DNA from: Chloroflexota bacterium
GTDB taxonomy: Bacteria; Chloroflexota; Dehalococcoidia; Tepidiformales; Tepidiformaceae
Reading direction: 5' to 3'
DNA: 64,000 nt
Assembly: GCA_016191435.1 (NCBI GenBank)
Contig: JACPOQ010000043.1
Coordinates: 186,001-250,000, forward strand
In this document: in pieces, positions 43,674 through 51,651 of the stretch
Numbering within the stretch: position 1 is the stretch's first letter
How the letters are laid out: each line of letters starts with the position of its first letter
The notes under the pieces: model-generated
Databases searched by the model: none
Told to the model about the DNA's origin: nothing
Seen by the model: the letters and a program-made list of their open reading frames with translations, nothing else
Translations under genes and position numbers: made by a program

Positions 43674-43928
43674 TCAGCGTCCCGGGGGCGGTGGCGGTTC
43701 CGGGGGATCGCCGTGCTCGCTCTCGCGGCCGAGGAGGAGATGCGCGCCGGGGAAGGCCACAAGGACGGCAAACAGGCCCGCGGCCCCGAGAACCGTAAGC
43801 GGCGTGTCGCCGGTTAAGAGGCCGGTGGCGCCGATGACCGCGGCCACCGCCGCCAGCACCCACGGCATTGCTCGCCCCAGTGGCAGGGCGGGGAGGAGAA
43901 GCCGGCCGGAGCGCCTGGGTGCGGCCAT
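43674..43928 (-). CDS. Small membrane protein
   Basis: 84 residues. Two hydrophobic helices, MPWVLAAVAAVIGATGLL (about 21-38) and LTVLGAAGLFAVLVAFPGAHLLL (about 44-66), flanked by a basic N terminus and a Pro-rich acidic C terminus. ATG 43928 is 6 bases after TACCCT (43935-43940), the leaderless geometry. No family recognised. Convergent with hsp20. Confidence 0.62.
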   Translation of the reverse strand: MAAPRRSGRLLLPALPLGRAMPWVLAAVAAVIGATGLLTGDTPLTVLGAAGLFAVLVAFPGAHLLLGRESEHGDPPEPPPPPGR

Positions 43929-44001
43929 CGGCGCAGGGTAACACCCGGCGCGCCCACCGGGCAGGCGATGGGTGGCCCCGGGCGTACCGGCGGGGGCACG
44001 A

Positions 44002-44826
44002 CTACCGGGGTTCGACGAGGTCGTGTTCTTCGATGACGGCGAACTCGGCCTCGCCGAGGGGCGCGAGCTCGCCGCGGCGGTGGGCGTCGTAGAGGCGGAA
44101 GAGCGCGTCCTTGTGGGGACGCACGCGGCCAATGGGGCAGGCGGCCCAGTCTTTCTCCGATTCGTCGCAATACCCCATACGGAGCTCGCCGCACTTCGGT
44201 TGGAGGTACTTCCCGAGCTCCGGCACGACCTTCATGACTTCGCTGCGCATGAGCGCCGCGACCTTCCGGAACTCCCATTGCGCGCGTGTGCAGAGGCGCA
44301 AGTCGCAGATGTGCAGCAGGCTCTGGAAGTTGACGGTGATCTTAAAGTTCGTGTTCGTGGCGTTGGGGAGGAGGAAGCGCGCATCCTCGGCGGGGATACC
44401 AGCCGCGACCATCTCTTCATAGAGCTGCGCGACGCGCCCGAAGAGCTCCTCCATCTGGGGCGCCATGCCAGCTTTGCGCACGGTTTCGGGGACCGTGAAG
44501 GGGAACTCACCCTCCTTGTAGGTCACATAGCGCTGGCTCTGCTGTTCGAAGGAGATACCGACGCGATGGCGCACGAACTGGTGGCTGAAGGCGCGCGAGA
44601 CGCCGGAGATGCCGAATTCGAACCAGACCTGCTCGAGGGGACTGGCGTGGCCGGTCTTCAGGCGCTCCTCGATGAACTGGCGCATCTGGGCATCGGTAAT
44701 GCGGTCATCGCCGATGCGATCGAGGATCTGCTTCGGCGTGAGCTGGCTGTAACACGTGCGGTATGCCATGTAGAGCGAGCGGAGCGGGTCCGGGCTATGG
44801 GAGATGAGGGTGACCTGGATGGCCAT
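44002..44826 (-). CDS. thyX: Flavin-dependent thymidylate synthase
   Basis: 274 residues. Makes dTMP from dUMP with FAD and methylene-THF. The ThyX signature RHRVGISFEQQSQRY (RHR...S...SxRY, 86-100) is present; HICDLRLCTRAQWEFR and the C-terminal Cys-rich MGYCDESEKDWAACP support a longer form. ATG 44826 gives the conserved start AIQVTLISHSP; a heptamer repeat abuts it in the 5' region. No thyA is seen. Confidence 0.95.
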   Translation of the reverse strand: MAIQVTLISHSPDPLRSLYMAYRTCYSQLTPKQILDRIGDDRITDAQMRQFIEERLKTGHASPLEQVWFEFGISGVSRAFSHQFVRHRVGISFEQQSQRYVTYKEGEFPFTVPETVRKAGMAPQMEELFGRVAQLYEEMVAAGIPAEDARFLLPNATNTNFKITVNFQSLLHICDLRLCTRAQWEFRKVAALMRSEVMKVVPELGKYLQPKCGELRMGYCDESEKDWAACPIGRVRPHKDALFRLYDAHRRGELAPLGEAEFAVIEEHDLVEPR

Positions 44827-44831
44827 GTGGC

Positions 44832-44864
44832 GAGTTCCGAGTTCCGAGTTCCGAGTTCCGAGTG
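44832..44864. repeat. Four and a half copies of the heptamer GAGTTCC
   Basis: GAGTTCC at 44832, 44839, 44846 and 44853, then GAGTG. It lies 6 bases upstream of the thyX start codon, so it is within the untranslated leader or promoter. Confidence 0.8.
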
Positions 44865-44988
44865 TGGAGCAGGGACCGGGAACCATTGTCGCATGCGGCC
44901 GCGCTGATGGGGCGGCTCGGGGCGAACATTTGTGCGGCGCGAGGTCTATGTCGCGCCCCAGGCCGAAGAGGACTTCGCGCCCTGCCCT

Positions 44989-45019
44989 ATTGACATGCGA
45001 ACGCCTGTTCTACTATCTT
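44989..45019 (+). promoter_or_regulatory. Promoter of the VOC gene at 45050
   Basis: TTGACA (44989-44994) with TACTAT (45011-45016, spacer 16) or TATCTT (45014-45019, spacer 19); one of the best sigma-70-type boxes in the window. Confidence 0.6.
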
Positions 45020-45049
45020 GCGCGTCCAACCTGCAGTTGGAGGCATCCA

Positions 45050-45409
45050 ATGGAAGCAATGACGTTCATGGTCAACATCACAAGCGAGCAGCCGGAGGTG
45101 CTTGGGGCCTTCTACCGGGACGTGGTGGGGTTGCCGCAGCTCGAAGGGATGGGCCCGCAGGCGTTTCTTGCCGGCGGCACCCCGTTCATGTTCGATGGTC
45201 ACAGCGAGGTGCACGGGAAGGCCAAAGAGCCCCAGCGGTACCTCATGAGCCTGCGCGTGAAGGATGTCGCGGCCGAGGAGGCGCGGCTGAAGGCGGCGGG
45301 TGTGACCTTCATCCGTAGCCAGGGCACGGAGGCGTGGGGCGGGACCATCTCAACCTTCCTCGACCCCGACGGGAATTACATGCAGCTCATCCAATGGGAG
45401 GGCGATTAA
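45050..45409 (+). CDS. VOC family (glyoxalase-like) protein
   Basis: 119 residues from ATG 45050 with TTGGAGG 6 bases upstream. Single VOC domain: MTFMVNITSEQPEVLGAFYRDVVGLP, FMFDGHSEVHGKAKEP, and ISTFLDPDGNYMQLIQWE at the end. His and Glu ligands are at the expected places. Substrate unknown. A strong promoter of its own and a convergent downstream neighbour make it a single-gene unit. Confidence 0.85.
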   Translation: MEAMTFMVNITSEQPEVLGAFYRDVVGLPQLEGMGPQAFLAGGTPFMFDGHSEVHGKAKEPQRYLMSLRVKDVAAEEARLKAAGVTFIRSQGTEAWGGTISTFLDPDGNYMQLIQWEGD

Positions 45410-45430
45410 GGCGCAGCGTCGCAGAGGGCG

Positions 45431-45458
45431 GTGGCCGGCCGCCTGCACGGCCGGCCAC
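45431..45458. terminator. Bidirectional hairpin between convergent genes
   Basis: GTGGCCGGCC (45431-45440), loop of 8, GGCCGGCCAC (45449-45458), between the VOC gene and the minus-strand dehalogenase-like gene. No T run. Confidence 0.5.
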
Positions 45459-45472
45459 CGGAGCCCGTAGTG

Positions 45473-45496
45473 GCGTGTGGGCGTGTGGGCGTGATG
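45473..45496. repeat. Octamer repeat GCGTGTGG x2 plus variant
   Basis: GCGTGTGG at 45473 and 45481, then GCGTGATG; same family as at 24.96 kb. Confidence 0.65.
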
Positions 45497-45531
45497 AAGC
45501 CGCCGGCGCGGGCCGCCCAAGGGTCGTCCAT

Positions 45532-46410
45532 TCAGGGTTCGCGGAAGAAGCTTTGGAGGGCGGCGAGGGTTTCGCTGGGGGACTCTTCGGGGAGGAAGTG
45601 GCCGCCGGGGACCGTTTGGCCGCGCACGTCGCCGGCCCAGCCGCGCCAGGTCTCGAGTTGGGAGCCTTCGCCAGGCCGGCCGCGGTCGCCCCAGAGCACA
45701 AGCATCGGGCACGTGATGCGGCGGCCCGCCGCGCGGTCCGCGCGATCGAGTTCGAGGTCGATCGTGGCGCCGGCCCGGTAATCCTCGCAGCAGGCATGGA
45801 TGGTTGCGGGGTCGTTGAAGGCGGCCTGGTACTCGGCGAGCGCTTCGGGCGTGAAGGAGGCCTTGTCGCGCGTCCAGCGCCCCAGCGTTTCGTCGAGGTA
45901 GAAAAGCGGGTCGTGGCCGATGAGCGTTTCAGGAAGGCGGGCCGGCTGCGCGAGGAAGAGCCAGTGGTACGAACCCATCGCCTGGCGCATCCCCATCGCC
46001 TCCCAGGTGTCAAGCGTCGGGACGATGTCGAGCACGGCGAGGCGCGTGAGGACGCCCGGGTGGTCCAGCGCCAGCCGGTACGAGACGCGGCCGCCACGGT
46101 CGTGGCCAGCGAGCGCGAAGCGTTCGTGGCCAAGCGCGCCCATGACTTCGACCATGTCGAGCGCCATTGCGCGCTTGGAATGGGGCTCGTGCCCTGGGGC
46201 GGAGTCCGGCTTGCCCGAACGGCCGTACCCGCGCAGGTCGGGGATGACGACCGTGAAGTCGCGGGCGAGCGCGGGCGCGATCTTGTGCCACATGGCGCCG
46301 GTCTCGGGGTAACCGTGGAGCAGCAGAAGCGGCGGGCCCTCGCCGCCGATACGCAGGTAGATCCTGGTACCGGTCGTGGCGATGTCGCGGGACTGGAAGC
46401 GATCGAACAA
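45532..46410 (-). CDS. Alpha/beta hydrolase of the haloacetate (fluoroacetate) dehalogenase type
   Basis: 292 residues. Nucleophile Asp104 with Arg105 and Arg108 (AGHDRGGRVSYRLALDHP), acid Asp128 (VLDIVPT), His149-Trp150 (SYHWLFLA), Tyr211 (EDYRAG) and base His271 (GGHFLPEE). This is the full set known for fluoroacetate dehalogenase RPA1163 (Asp110, Arg111, Arg114, Asp134, His155, Trp156, Tyr219, His280), with spacing kept. Such enzymes cleave C-F or C-Cl in 2-haloacetates. Lacking a signal peptide, it is cytoplasmic. Some homologues with this motif set only use chloroacetate, so the F-specificity is inferred. Confidence 0.86.
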   Translation of the reverse strand: MFDRFQSRDIATTGTRIYLRIGGEGPPLLLLHGYPETGAMWHKIAPALARDFTVVIPDLRGYGRSGKPDSAPGHEPHSKRAMALDMVEVMGALGHERFALAGHDRGGRVSYRLALDHPGVLTRLAVLDIVPTLDTWEAMGMRQAMGSYHWLFLAQPARLPETLIGHDPLFYLDETLGRWTRDKASFTPEALAEYQAAFNDPATIHACCEDYRAGATIDLELDRADRAAGRRITCPMLVLWGDRGRPGEGSQLETWRGWAGDVRGQTVPGGHFLPEESPSETLAALQSFFREP

Positions 46411-46500
46411 ATGGGACCTCGAAGGGGCGAAACGGTGCGGTCAGCATTGGCGCCCATGCGCGTCCGGCGCAAGGCTGGAGCGGTGTCGAGCGAGCGACCG

Positions 46501-47403
46501 TTACCGTACTCCGGGTGATCGCGGGAGCCCGAGAATGGCGGCGGCTTCGCCGCAGGTGGCGACCGGGCGGCCGACGCTGCCGCAGAGTGCGACGAGTTCG
46601 CCGATGAGGTCCACGTTGGTTGGGGTCCGTGGACCTGCGTAATCCTCGAGGCCGACGCGGACATGACCGCCGCGTTCGAGCGCGAGACGGGCAAGGCCGC
46701 AGCCCACGACATCGCCGCCAAGGACGGCCACCGACCACGTGAGGCCGGTGCCCTCGATCATTGCGAGGTAGGCATCGAGGGATGGCGCCGTGGGCGGTAG
46801 GCCGAAGTTTACGTACTCGCCGCCGAAATAGAACTTGACGAGGGAGCCGGCGGGCAGCCTGCCCGCCCTCCAATAGCGGAGGACGACGCGCACAAACCCG
46901 GGCTCGAAGCAGGAGATGCTCGGCCCGAGATCGAGCGCGGCGCAGGTCTCGAACATATGGCGGGCGTCGGCGAAGGTGTTGACGTAGGTAGCGTCGATGG
47001 CGGCGGGGAGCCCGTCGTGGTCGGCGCCGCCGACGTTCACGGAGCCGGGGTCAACGAGTCCGACCCGGAGCACGCCTGCCTCCGCGAGGGCCGGGATGTG
47101 GGCGTACCGCTCAGAGATGGTGGTGTGCGGGCCGCCCGAGGCCATCGTCGGATAGAGCAGCGCGTCCGGGCGCTCCGCGAGGATTGCGCGCCAGGCTTCG
47201 ATGTAGGGCGCAGGATCGTGGACGCCCGAGCGGCCGCCGACGACGGGCTCGTCATTGTGGTTGTGAACGATCGCGGCACCGGCGGCAAGACCGCGCAAGC
47301 CTTCGGCCGCGACTTCCGCCGGCGACCGCGGCACGGCGGGGTTGCGCGTTTTCGGCGTGGCGCCGTTGATCGCAGCTTCGATGATTACGGGCGCGGCGGG
47401 CAT
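46501..47403 (-). CDS. BKACE family (DUF849) beta-keto acid cleavage enzyme
   Basis: 300 residues from ATG 47403. TIM-barrel zinc enzyme that cleaves a beta-keto acid with acetyl-CoA to acetoacetate plus a CoA ester. Zinc ligands His47 and His49 in IVHNHNDEP; IIEAAINGATPKTRNPAVP, PDALLYPTMASGG and ISCFEPGFVRVVLRYW are family blocks. Substrate class cannot be told from sequence. It is upstream of, but 90 bases away from, the dehalogenase gene on the same strand. Confidence 0.9.
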   Translation of the reverse strand: MPAAPVIIEAAINGATPKTRNPAVPRSPAEVAAEGLRGLAAGAAIVHNHNDEPVVGGRSGVHDPAPYIEAWRAILAERPDALLYPTMASGGPHTTISERYAHIPALAEAGVLRVGLVDPGSVNVGGADHDGLPAAIDATYVNTFADARHMFETCAALDLGPSISCFEPGFVRVVLRYWRAGRLPAGSLVKFYFGGEYVNFGLPPTAPSLDAYLAMIEGTGLTWSVAVLGGDVVGCGLARLALERGGHVRVGLEDYAGPRTPTNVDLIGELVALCGSVGRPVATCGEAAAILGLPRSPGVR

Positions 47404-47601
47404 GAGCGCAGTTGTACGCGCGGCGCCCTCGGGTCGCAATCGACGAGCGCGGCGGGCGGCAGTCCACCGGCGGCGCGTTCGTTATGCAATGGCGACATAT
47501 CTTAACGCCAGCGTTATCGACTCGGTCTGGACTTCGTGGACACACGGCCTATGCTGGGGATCCCTCGAAACGCAAGCCGAAGAGGCAGGAAGGGCACGGC
47601 G

Positions 47602-47799
47602 GTGCACCTGGAAGTGATCGAGTTCGAGCTGACGTGCAAGGTCCACGGGCACCACAAGACGATCGTCCCGGTTGAATTGCCGCGGCCGCGGAACTGCGTG
47701 CATTGCTTCCTGCCGCTCACCGGCCGCCGCGAGCTCCGGCGCTTCTCGATGGAGGGTCCCCTGCCGGACGCCGTGGGTTCGGAGCTCTGGATCGGGTAG
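47602..47799 (+). CDS. Small Cys/His protein, possible zinc ribbon
   Basis: 65 residues from GTG 47602 with AGGAAGGG 8 bases upstream. TCKVHGHHKTIVPVELP then RNCVHCFLPLTGRRELRRF: one Cys and two or three His, then a CxxC pair, suggests a metal-binding ribbon. Acidic C terminus. No family named. The upstream gap (47404-47601) may hold a promoter (TATGCT near 47550). Confidence 0.6.
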   Translation: MHLEVIEFELTCKVHGHHKTIVPVELPRPRNCVHCFLPLTGRRELRRFSMEGPLPDAVGSELWIG

Positions 47800-47899
47800 T
47801 CTCAGGGCCGGCGCCGTCGCGCTGATTGGCGGCCGGCGAGGGCACGGTTAAGCAGCCTATCTTTACGCGTGGGCTTGCGGTTGCGAAGCTTGAAGCTCA

Positions 47900-48745
47900 A
47901 TGCGTCTCTTCGCGTTCCTGTTGCCGGTGCTCGCGCTGCTCGTGGTCGGCGCGATCGCCGCCGGCGTTTACGTGGCGGAGAACGGCGGCACCGCAAATTC
48001 ACCAGCGTCGCCCGCCGGTAGCGCCACCGAGAGGGCCGGCGCGCCGGCGCCCTCCGGTCCGCAGTTCAAGCCCGACGCAACAGTCTGCCAGGACGTCCTG
48101 CGGCGCCCCGATCCGGGGCAGCCGCGCTCATTCTCGGCGCTCTACACTCCGCGGCGCGAGGTGCTCGGACTGACGGTGGTAGGAGGGCCGGCGGTATCCG
48201 CGCAGGCCTTCGACGCCGCCGAGGCAACCTTACGCACGATGTTCGCCGGCAACGACCTGATCGGCGCGATGACGGCGCAAGGCGCCTACGTGATCATCGC
48301 CGAGCCGGGGCAGGGCGTCCTCGACCTGCCGGAGTTTGGCTGCCTGGCGCAGCAATTCGGGCAGGAGTTCTTCACGCGAGTCTGCGGCATCGCGGACCGC
48401 GCCGACTACCCGGTTGCGACCGTGAACGAGCTCGACCTCGTGGGAGACGAGAGTGGCCCGTGCAGCGGGCTGAACGTGCTGTACCACGAGCTCGGGCACC
48501 TGGTGCAGAACTGGAGCGTCGCGCAGGCGGACTACTACGAGATCAGATTCCTGTACCAGGAAGCGCTGGATGCGGGGAAGTACAAGCGCCAGTACGCGGC
48601 GACCAACCCAAACGAGTACTTCGCCGATGCCACCCAGTCGTACTTCCTCTACGGGGAGCCGGGCGGCCGCAGAGACCGGGCCTGGCTCAAACAGTACGAC
48701 CCGAAGTTGTTCGAACTTCTCGACCGGGTGTATTCGGGAAAGTAG
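47900..48745 (+). CDS. Membrane-anchored or secreted zinc metallopeptidase (HELGH, lethal-factor-like)
   Basis: 281 residues. An N-terminal uncleaved or signal helix (FLLPVLALLVVGAIAAGVYV, about 6-25), a Ser/Pro/Ala linker to about 55, then a peptidase domain with YHELGHLVQNW (His196, Glu197, His200) and NPNEYFADATQSYF (Glu239), the arrangement of the M34-type (anthrax lethal factor-like) domains. Three Cys (63, 148, 162) and Cys188 may form disulfides. Extracellular; substrate unknown. Confidence 0.78.
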   Translation: MRLFAFLLPVLALLVVGAIAAGVYVAENGGTANSPASPAGSATERAGAPAPSGPQFKPDATVCQDVLRRPDPGQPRSFSALYTPRREVLGLTVVGGPAVSAQAFDAAEATLRTMFAGNDLIGAMTAQGAYVIIAEPGQGVLDLPEFGCLAQQFGQEFFTRVCGIADRADYPVATVNELDLVGDESGPCSGLNVLYHELGHLVQNWSVAQADYYEIRFLYQEALDAGKYKRQYAATNPNEYFADATQSYFLYGEPGGRRDRAWLKQYDPKLFELLDRVYSGK

Positions 48746-48752
48746 CGGCGGA

Positions 48753-48781
48753 AGCTATTAGCTATTAGCTGCTAGCCGCTA
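48753..48781. repeat. Heptamer repeats AGCTATT/AGCTGCT/AGCCGCT
   Basis: Four consecutive 7-base units right after the metallopeptidase stop, ending AG. A second cluster (48877-48910) lies about 100 bases on, largely in inverted orientation. Confidence 0.75.
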
Positions 48782-48876
48782 GATCGAGCGAGGCACGCCT
48801 CTCCGGAGTGTGGCTAACAGGAGTCAGCGGCAGGAATATGATGGACACCGACGACAGATCATCGACGCGGACCGCT

Positions 48877-48910
48877 TACTAACAGCTAGCAGCTATTAGC
48901 TAACAGCTAG
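48877..48910. repeat. Second AGCTATT-type repeat cluster, near-inverted to the first
   Basis: Contains GCTAGCAGCTATTAGCT, nearly the reverse complement of the first cluster. The two arms could form a long hairpin over the convergent gene ends 48746-48906, which otherwise hold no gene. Confidence 0.65.
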
Positions 48911-49467
48911 ACCTCGCCTTTCGCGCGCAGGACCATGTAGCGGTCGATGGCCTTCTCGAGGTAGACCACGATTTCCGGGTAGCGCTTGCGGACGGCGACG
49001 GTGAATTCGTTGAGCGGCATGCGGCGGCGCTGATAGGTCGAGCCCTCGGGGAGGTTATCGACTTTCTTCGCGATGGCGATATAGACGGGCCGGACGGTGA
49101 TCTCGCCGGGGTCGAAGTCGGGGTTGAACTTCGTCGCTTTGCAGTCGAGGTAGCCGATGAGCTCGGTGCGGGCGATCGTCGCGCCAACCTGCTCTTTCGC
49201 GGCGCGTTTCACGAAGGCGCCGGGCTTCTCGCCGTTCGCGAGCGGCCCTTCGACGATGCCCCAGGTGGGCGCGCCTTCGGGGCGGGTCGTGTACCCCTTG
49301 TCGCCCATGAAGGTCAGCGCGTAGGCGTAGAAGATGGGGGCGTTGGCGGGCAGCTCCGCGGCGTCGGTCCAGCGCGCGCGCCACGCGTCGCCAATGTTGA
49401 GTTCCACCACGCCGATCCAGTCGGGCTGGTACACCTGCAGGTGATCGAGGCCTCCTGGCAGACCCAT
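48907..49467 (-). CDS. Conserved hypothetical protein, possibly Nudix-fold
   Basis: 186 residues. Segments ANAPIFYAYALTFMGDKGYTTR, PTWGIVEGPLANGEKPGAFVKRAAKEQVGATI and ELIGYLDCKATKFNPDFDPGEITVRPVYIAIAKKV have the strand order of Nudix hydrolases, but the GX5EX7REUXEEXGU box is not there. The last gene of an MBL/GcvT-like/this-protein operon, 3 bases after the GcvT-like stop. Function unknown. Confidence 0.72.
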   Translation of the reverse strand: MGLPGGLDHLQVYQPDWIGVVELNIGDAWRARWTDAAELPANAPIFYAYALTFMGDKGYTTRPEGAPTWGIVEGPLANGEKPGAFVKRAAKEQVGATIARTELIGYLDCKATKFNPDFDPGEITVRPVYIAIAKKVDNLPEGSTYQRRRMPLNEFTVAVRKRYPEIVVYLEKAIDRYMVLRAKGEV

Positions 49468-49470
49468 GGT

Positions 49471-50517
49471 TCAGTTTCTCCGTCGGTAGAATGGTTTCGC
49501 GACCACCATCGCCCGATGCCCGGCGAGTTCAAGCTCGATTCCCGGCAAGGCTGAGCGCGAAGCGATAATTGCAAGTCCGAGCGTAGCGCCAAGTGCGGGC
49601 GAGCGCACGCAGGACCGGAGCTCCCCGGCGCGCGCGCCGGCGGCGAGAAGCGGGGTGCCCGGGTCGAGGATGGTCTCGCTTTCGATGAGGACGGCGGCGA
49701 GGATGCGAGCGTCGGCGCCGCCGGGGATGCCGAGGAGCAGGTCGAGATCGGCTTCGGCGGGCGAAAGGCCGGGCGCGAGGTCGGGGTCGAAGGCGGGAAT
49801 GCAGGACTCGACGCGCGCCACTTCCTGCGCGGCAGTGCCAGCGAGGGGCACGCCGGCCCCGCGGAGTGTCTCGATGACGTGCTGCGCGACGGGGGGCGCG
49901 AGCATGAATTCGAAGCCATCTTCGCCGAGGTCGCTCGTGCGCGTGGCGAGAGTGCGGAAGCCGTGGAACTCGAAGGTGACGGCGTGCAGCTGCTGGAGGC
50001 GAGCGGGCAGGCCGTCGCTGAGGTGCTCGCAGGCAACGTCCGCCGCGGCCGGCCCGGCCAGGCCGAGGAGACACGTGGTCTCCGTGCGGTCATCGATGCG
50101 GACATCGAAATCGGGGCCGGCGGCGGCCTGGAGCCGCTCGCGCGTCTCGAAGCGCTGGCCGGGCTCGCCCACGACGAGGTAGGCGATGCCGCCCGTGCGG
50201 GCGACGAGTGCCAGGTCGCGGATGCGGCCCGCGTCATCGAGCGCGACGGTGCGCATCGCCCGGCCCTCCTCCAGTTCGCGCAGGTGGCCGGTGAATGTCG
50301 CCTGGAGCACGTCGAGCGCATCGGTGCCGCTGACGATGAAGCGGCTCCGCTGGGAGCGGTCCACGAGCGCCGCATGGCCCCTGATGGCGGTGTGCTCGGC
50401 GGCGAAGTCGCCGTACCGTTCCGGGAGCGACCAGCCGGTGTGGACGGCGAACGTCGCGCCAAGGCTGGCGTGCACGTCGCGGAGGGCGAGGTGGTAGACG
50501 CGCGCGGGATCAGTCAT
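49471..50517 (-). CDS. GcvT/YgfZ-like folate-binding protein
   Basis: 348 residues from ATG 50517. Aminomethyltransferase fold: GATFAVHTGWSLPERYGDFAAEHTAIRGHAALVDRSQRSRFIVSGTDALDVLQATFTGHL at the start (conserved GDFxxEh and DRS), a central LGLAGPAAADV and a C-terminal barrel with FYRRRN. Not a standard glycine-cleavage T protein (no gcvH/gcvP here), more like the YgfZ/dimethylglycine-type relatives used in one-carbon or Fe-S-repair reactions. Overlaps the MBL stop by 4 bases. Confidence 0.8.
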   Translation of the reverse strand: MTDPARVYHLALRDVHASLGATFAVHTGWSLPERYGDFAAEHTAIRGHAALVDRSQRSRFIVSGTDALDVLQATFTGHLRELEEGRAMRTVALDDAGRIRDLALVARTGGIAYLVVGEPGQRFETRERLQAAAGPDFDVRIDDRTETTCLLGLAGPAAADVACEHLSDGLPARLQQLHAVTFEFHGFRTLATRTSDLGEDGFEFMLAPPVAQHVIETLRGAGVPLAGTAAQEVARVESCIPAFDPDLAPGLSPAEADLDLLLGIPGGADARILAAVLIESETILDPGTPLLAAGARAGELRSCVRSPALGATLGLAIIASRSALPGIELELAGHRAMVVAKPFYRRRN

Positions 50518-51374
50518 TCGCGGATGAAGCGGCGGCGGCCATCGTCTTCGACGAGCCGCCCGGCGCCCGGGAAAGACTCGTGGGCGCAAATGATGAGCGC
50601 GTTTTCGCGGATGGCGCGCTCGGCGAAGCGCTTTTTCGATTCGAGCGTGACGAGCGGGAGGATATCGAATGCGGAGATCCAGGCCGCGCGTTCGATCTGG
50701 GTGGCGTGGTGGACGAGGTCGCCCGTGTAGATGGCGGTCTCGCCGTTGGACGAGAGGACCAGCGAGGCGTGGTCGGCGGTGTGGCCGGGCGTGGCCATGA
50801 AGTGCACGCCGGGGATGACCTCGACCTCGCCGGTCACGAGCTCCAGTTGGCCGGAACGCATGACGGGTTCGAAGTTCTCGGCAAAGTACGTGGCCTTTGT
50901 GCGTTCGTTGGGGTGCATGGCGGCTTCGTATTCGCCGGCCTGCGCGAAGTAGCGCGCGTTGGGGAAGGCGGGGACAACTTCGCTGCCCTTGCGCACGGTG
51001 TTCCAGCCGGAGTGGTCGGCGTGGAGATGGGTGTTGGCGACGGCGGTCACATCCTCGGGGCGGAGGTCGAGCTTCGCGAGGGCGCCCATGAGGTAGCCGT
51101 AATCCCCGGGGAAGATTTTTTCGCGCACCTGGGGCCCGTGCTTGTCGCCCATGCCCGTCTCGACGATCAGCACGTCGCCGCCACGGCGGACGACCATACA
51201 GTTCAGGCCCATCCGCATGCGGTTCAGCTCGTCGATGTTCTCCTTGCCGAGCGCCGGCTCCCAGAGGACCTTCGGGATGAGGCCGTTGACGGCGCCCGCA
51301 TCGAGCTTGATGAAGCCATCGGAGATGATCGCGAGGTCGAAGGCGCCGACGCGGTAGCGGGCGGGTTCGTGCAT
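50514..51374 (-). CDS. MBL-fold metallo-hydrolase
   Basis: 286 residues from ATG 51374. Metal motif NTHLHADHSGWNT (HxHxDH), then PGHTADHASLVL and YTGDLVHHATQI with the bridging Asp and His. Two iron or zinc ions expected. Family has many substrates (lactones, thioesters, phosphodiesters); this subgroup is near the AHL-lactonase/N-acyl hydrolase branch, but no assignment is safe. First gene of a three-gene operon with the GcvT-like protein. Confidence 0.86.
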   Translation of the reverse strand: MHEPARYRVGAFDLAIISDGFIKLDAGAVNGLIPKVLWEPALGKENIDELNRMRMGLNCMVVRRGGDVLIVETGMGDKHGPQVREKIFPGDYGYLMGALAKLDLRPEDVTAVANTHLHADHSGWNTVRKGSEVVPAFPNARYFAQAGEYEAAMHPNERTKATYFAENFEPVMRSGQLELVTGEVEVIPGVHFMATPGHTADHASLVLSSNGETAIYTGDLVHHATQIERAAWISAFDILPLVTLESKKRFAERAIRENALIICAHESFPGAGRLVEDDGRRRFIRE

Positions 51375-51444
51375 GCAGGGAACGATACGCGAGGGCGGAC
51401 GCGGGAACCACAGCGGCACCGCGGAGGACGGCGAGGGCGTTGTC

Positions 51445-51552
51445 TTACACCTCGTTCTTCCAATCGCGGAAGAGGGCGAGGAGTTCGAGGTCCTCCGGCG
51501 AGGGTGCGGCAGCCTGGGCAGGCGGCTCGTCTTCGCTTGTCGGGGCAGCCAT
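51445..51552 (-). CDS. Possible 35-residue acidic peptide
   Basis: ATG 51552 lies 11 bases after AAAGGAG on the minus strand. The product is acidic, Pro/Ala-rich and ends LLALFRDWKNEV. Short and without homologue that I know; the ribosome site is the main support. It could be a small protein or chance. Confidence 0.35.
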   Translation of the reverse strand: MAAPTSEDEPPAQAAAPSPEDLELLALFRDWKNEV

Positions 51553-51651
51553 CGCGCGGACAGCTCCTTTGCGGCGGGATCCCGGAAGGTCGAGGGCCGG
51601 CACGGCTGGGGCGAGGGTATTCCCCGGCCGATTGGCGCGCAACGCGGCGTG

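Noticed and set aside
44932..45000. RelE/ParE-like N terminus (REVYVAPQAEEDF) upstream of the VOC gene
   Set aside because: Only about 15 residues resemble the toxin family and the frame runs into the VOC promoter, so it is too short to call even as a remnant.
47488..47617. Short plus-strand frame containing SVWTSWTHGLCW, checked as a possible minipeptide copy
   Set aside because: It lacks LHA-Y, has no good ribosome site, and overlaps the promoter and start of the Cys/His protein gene.
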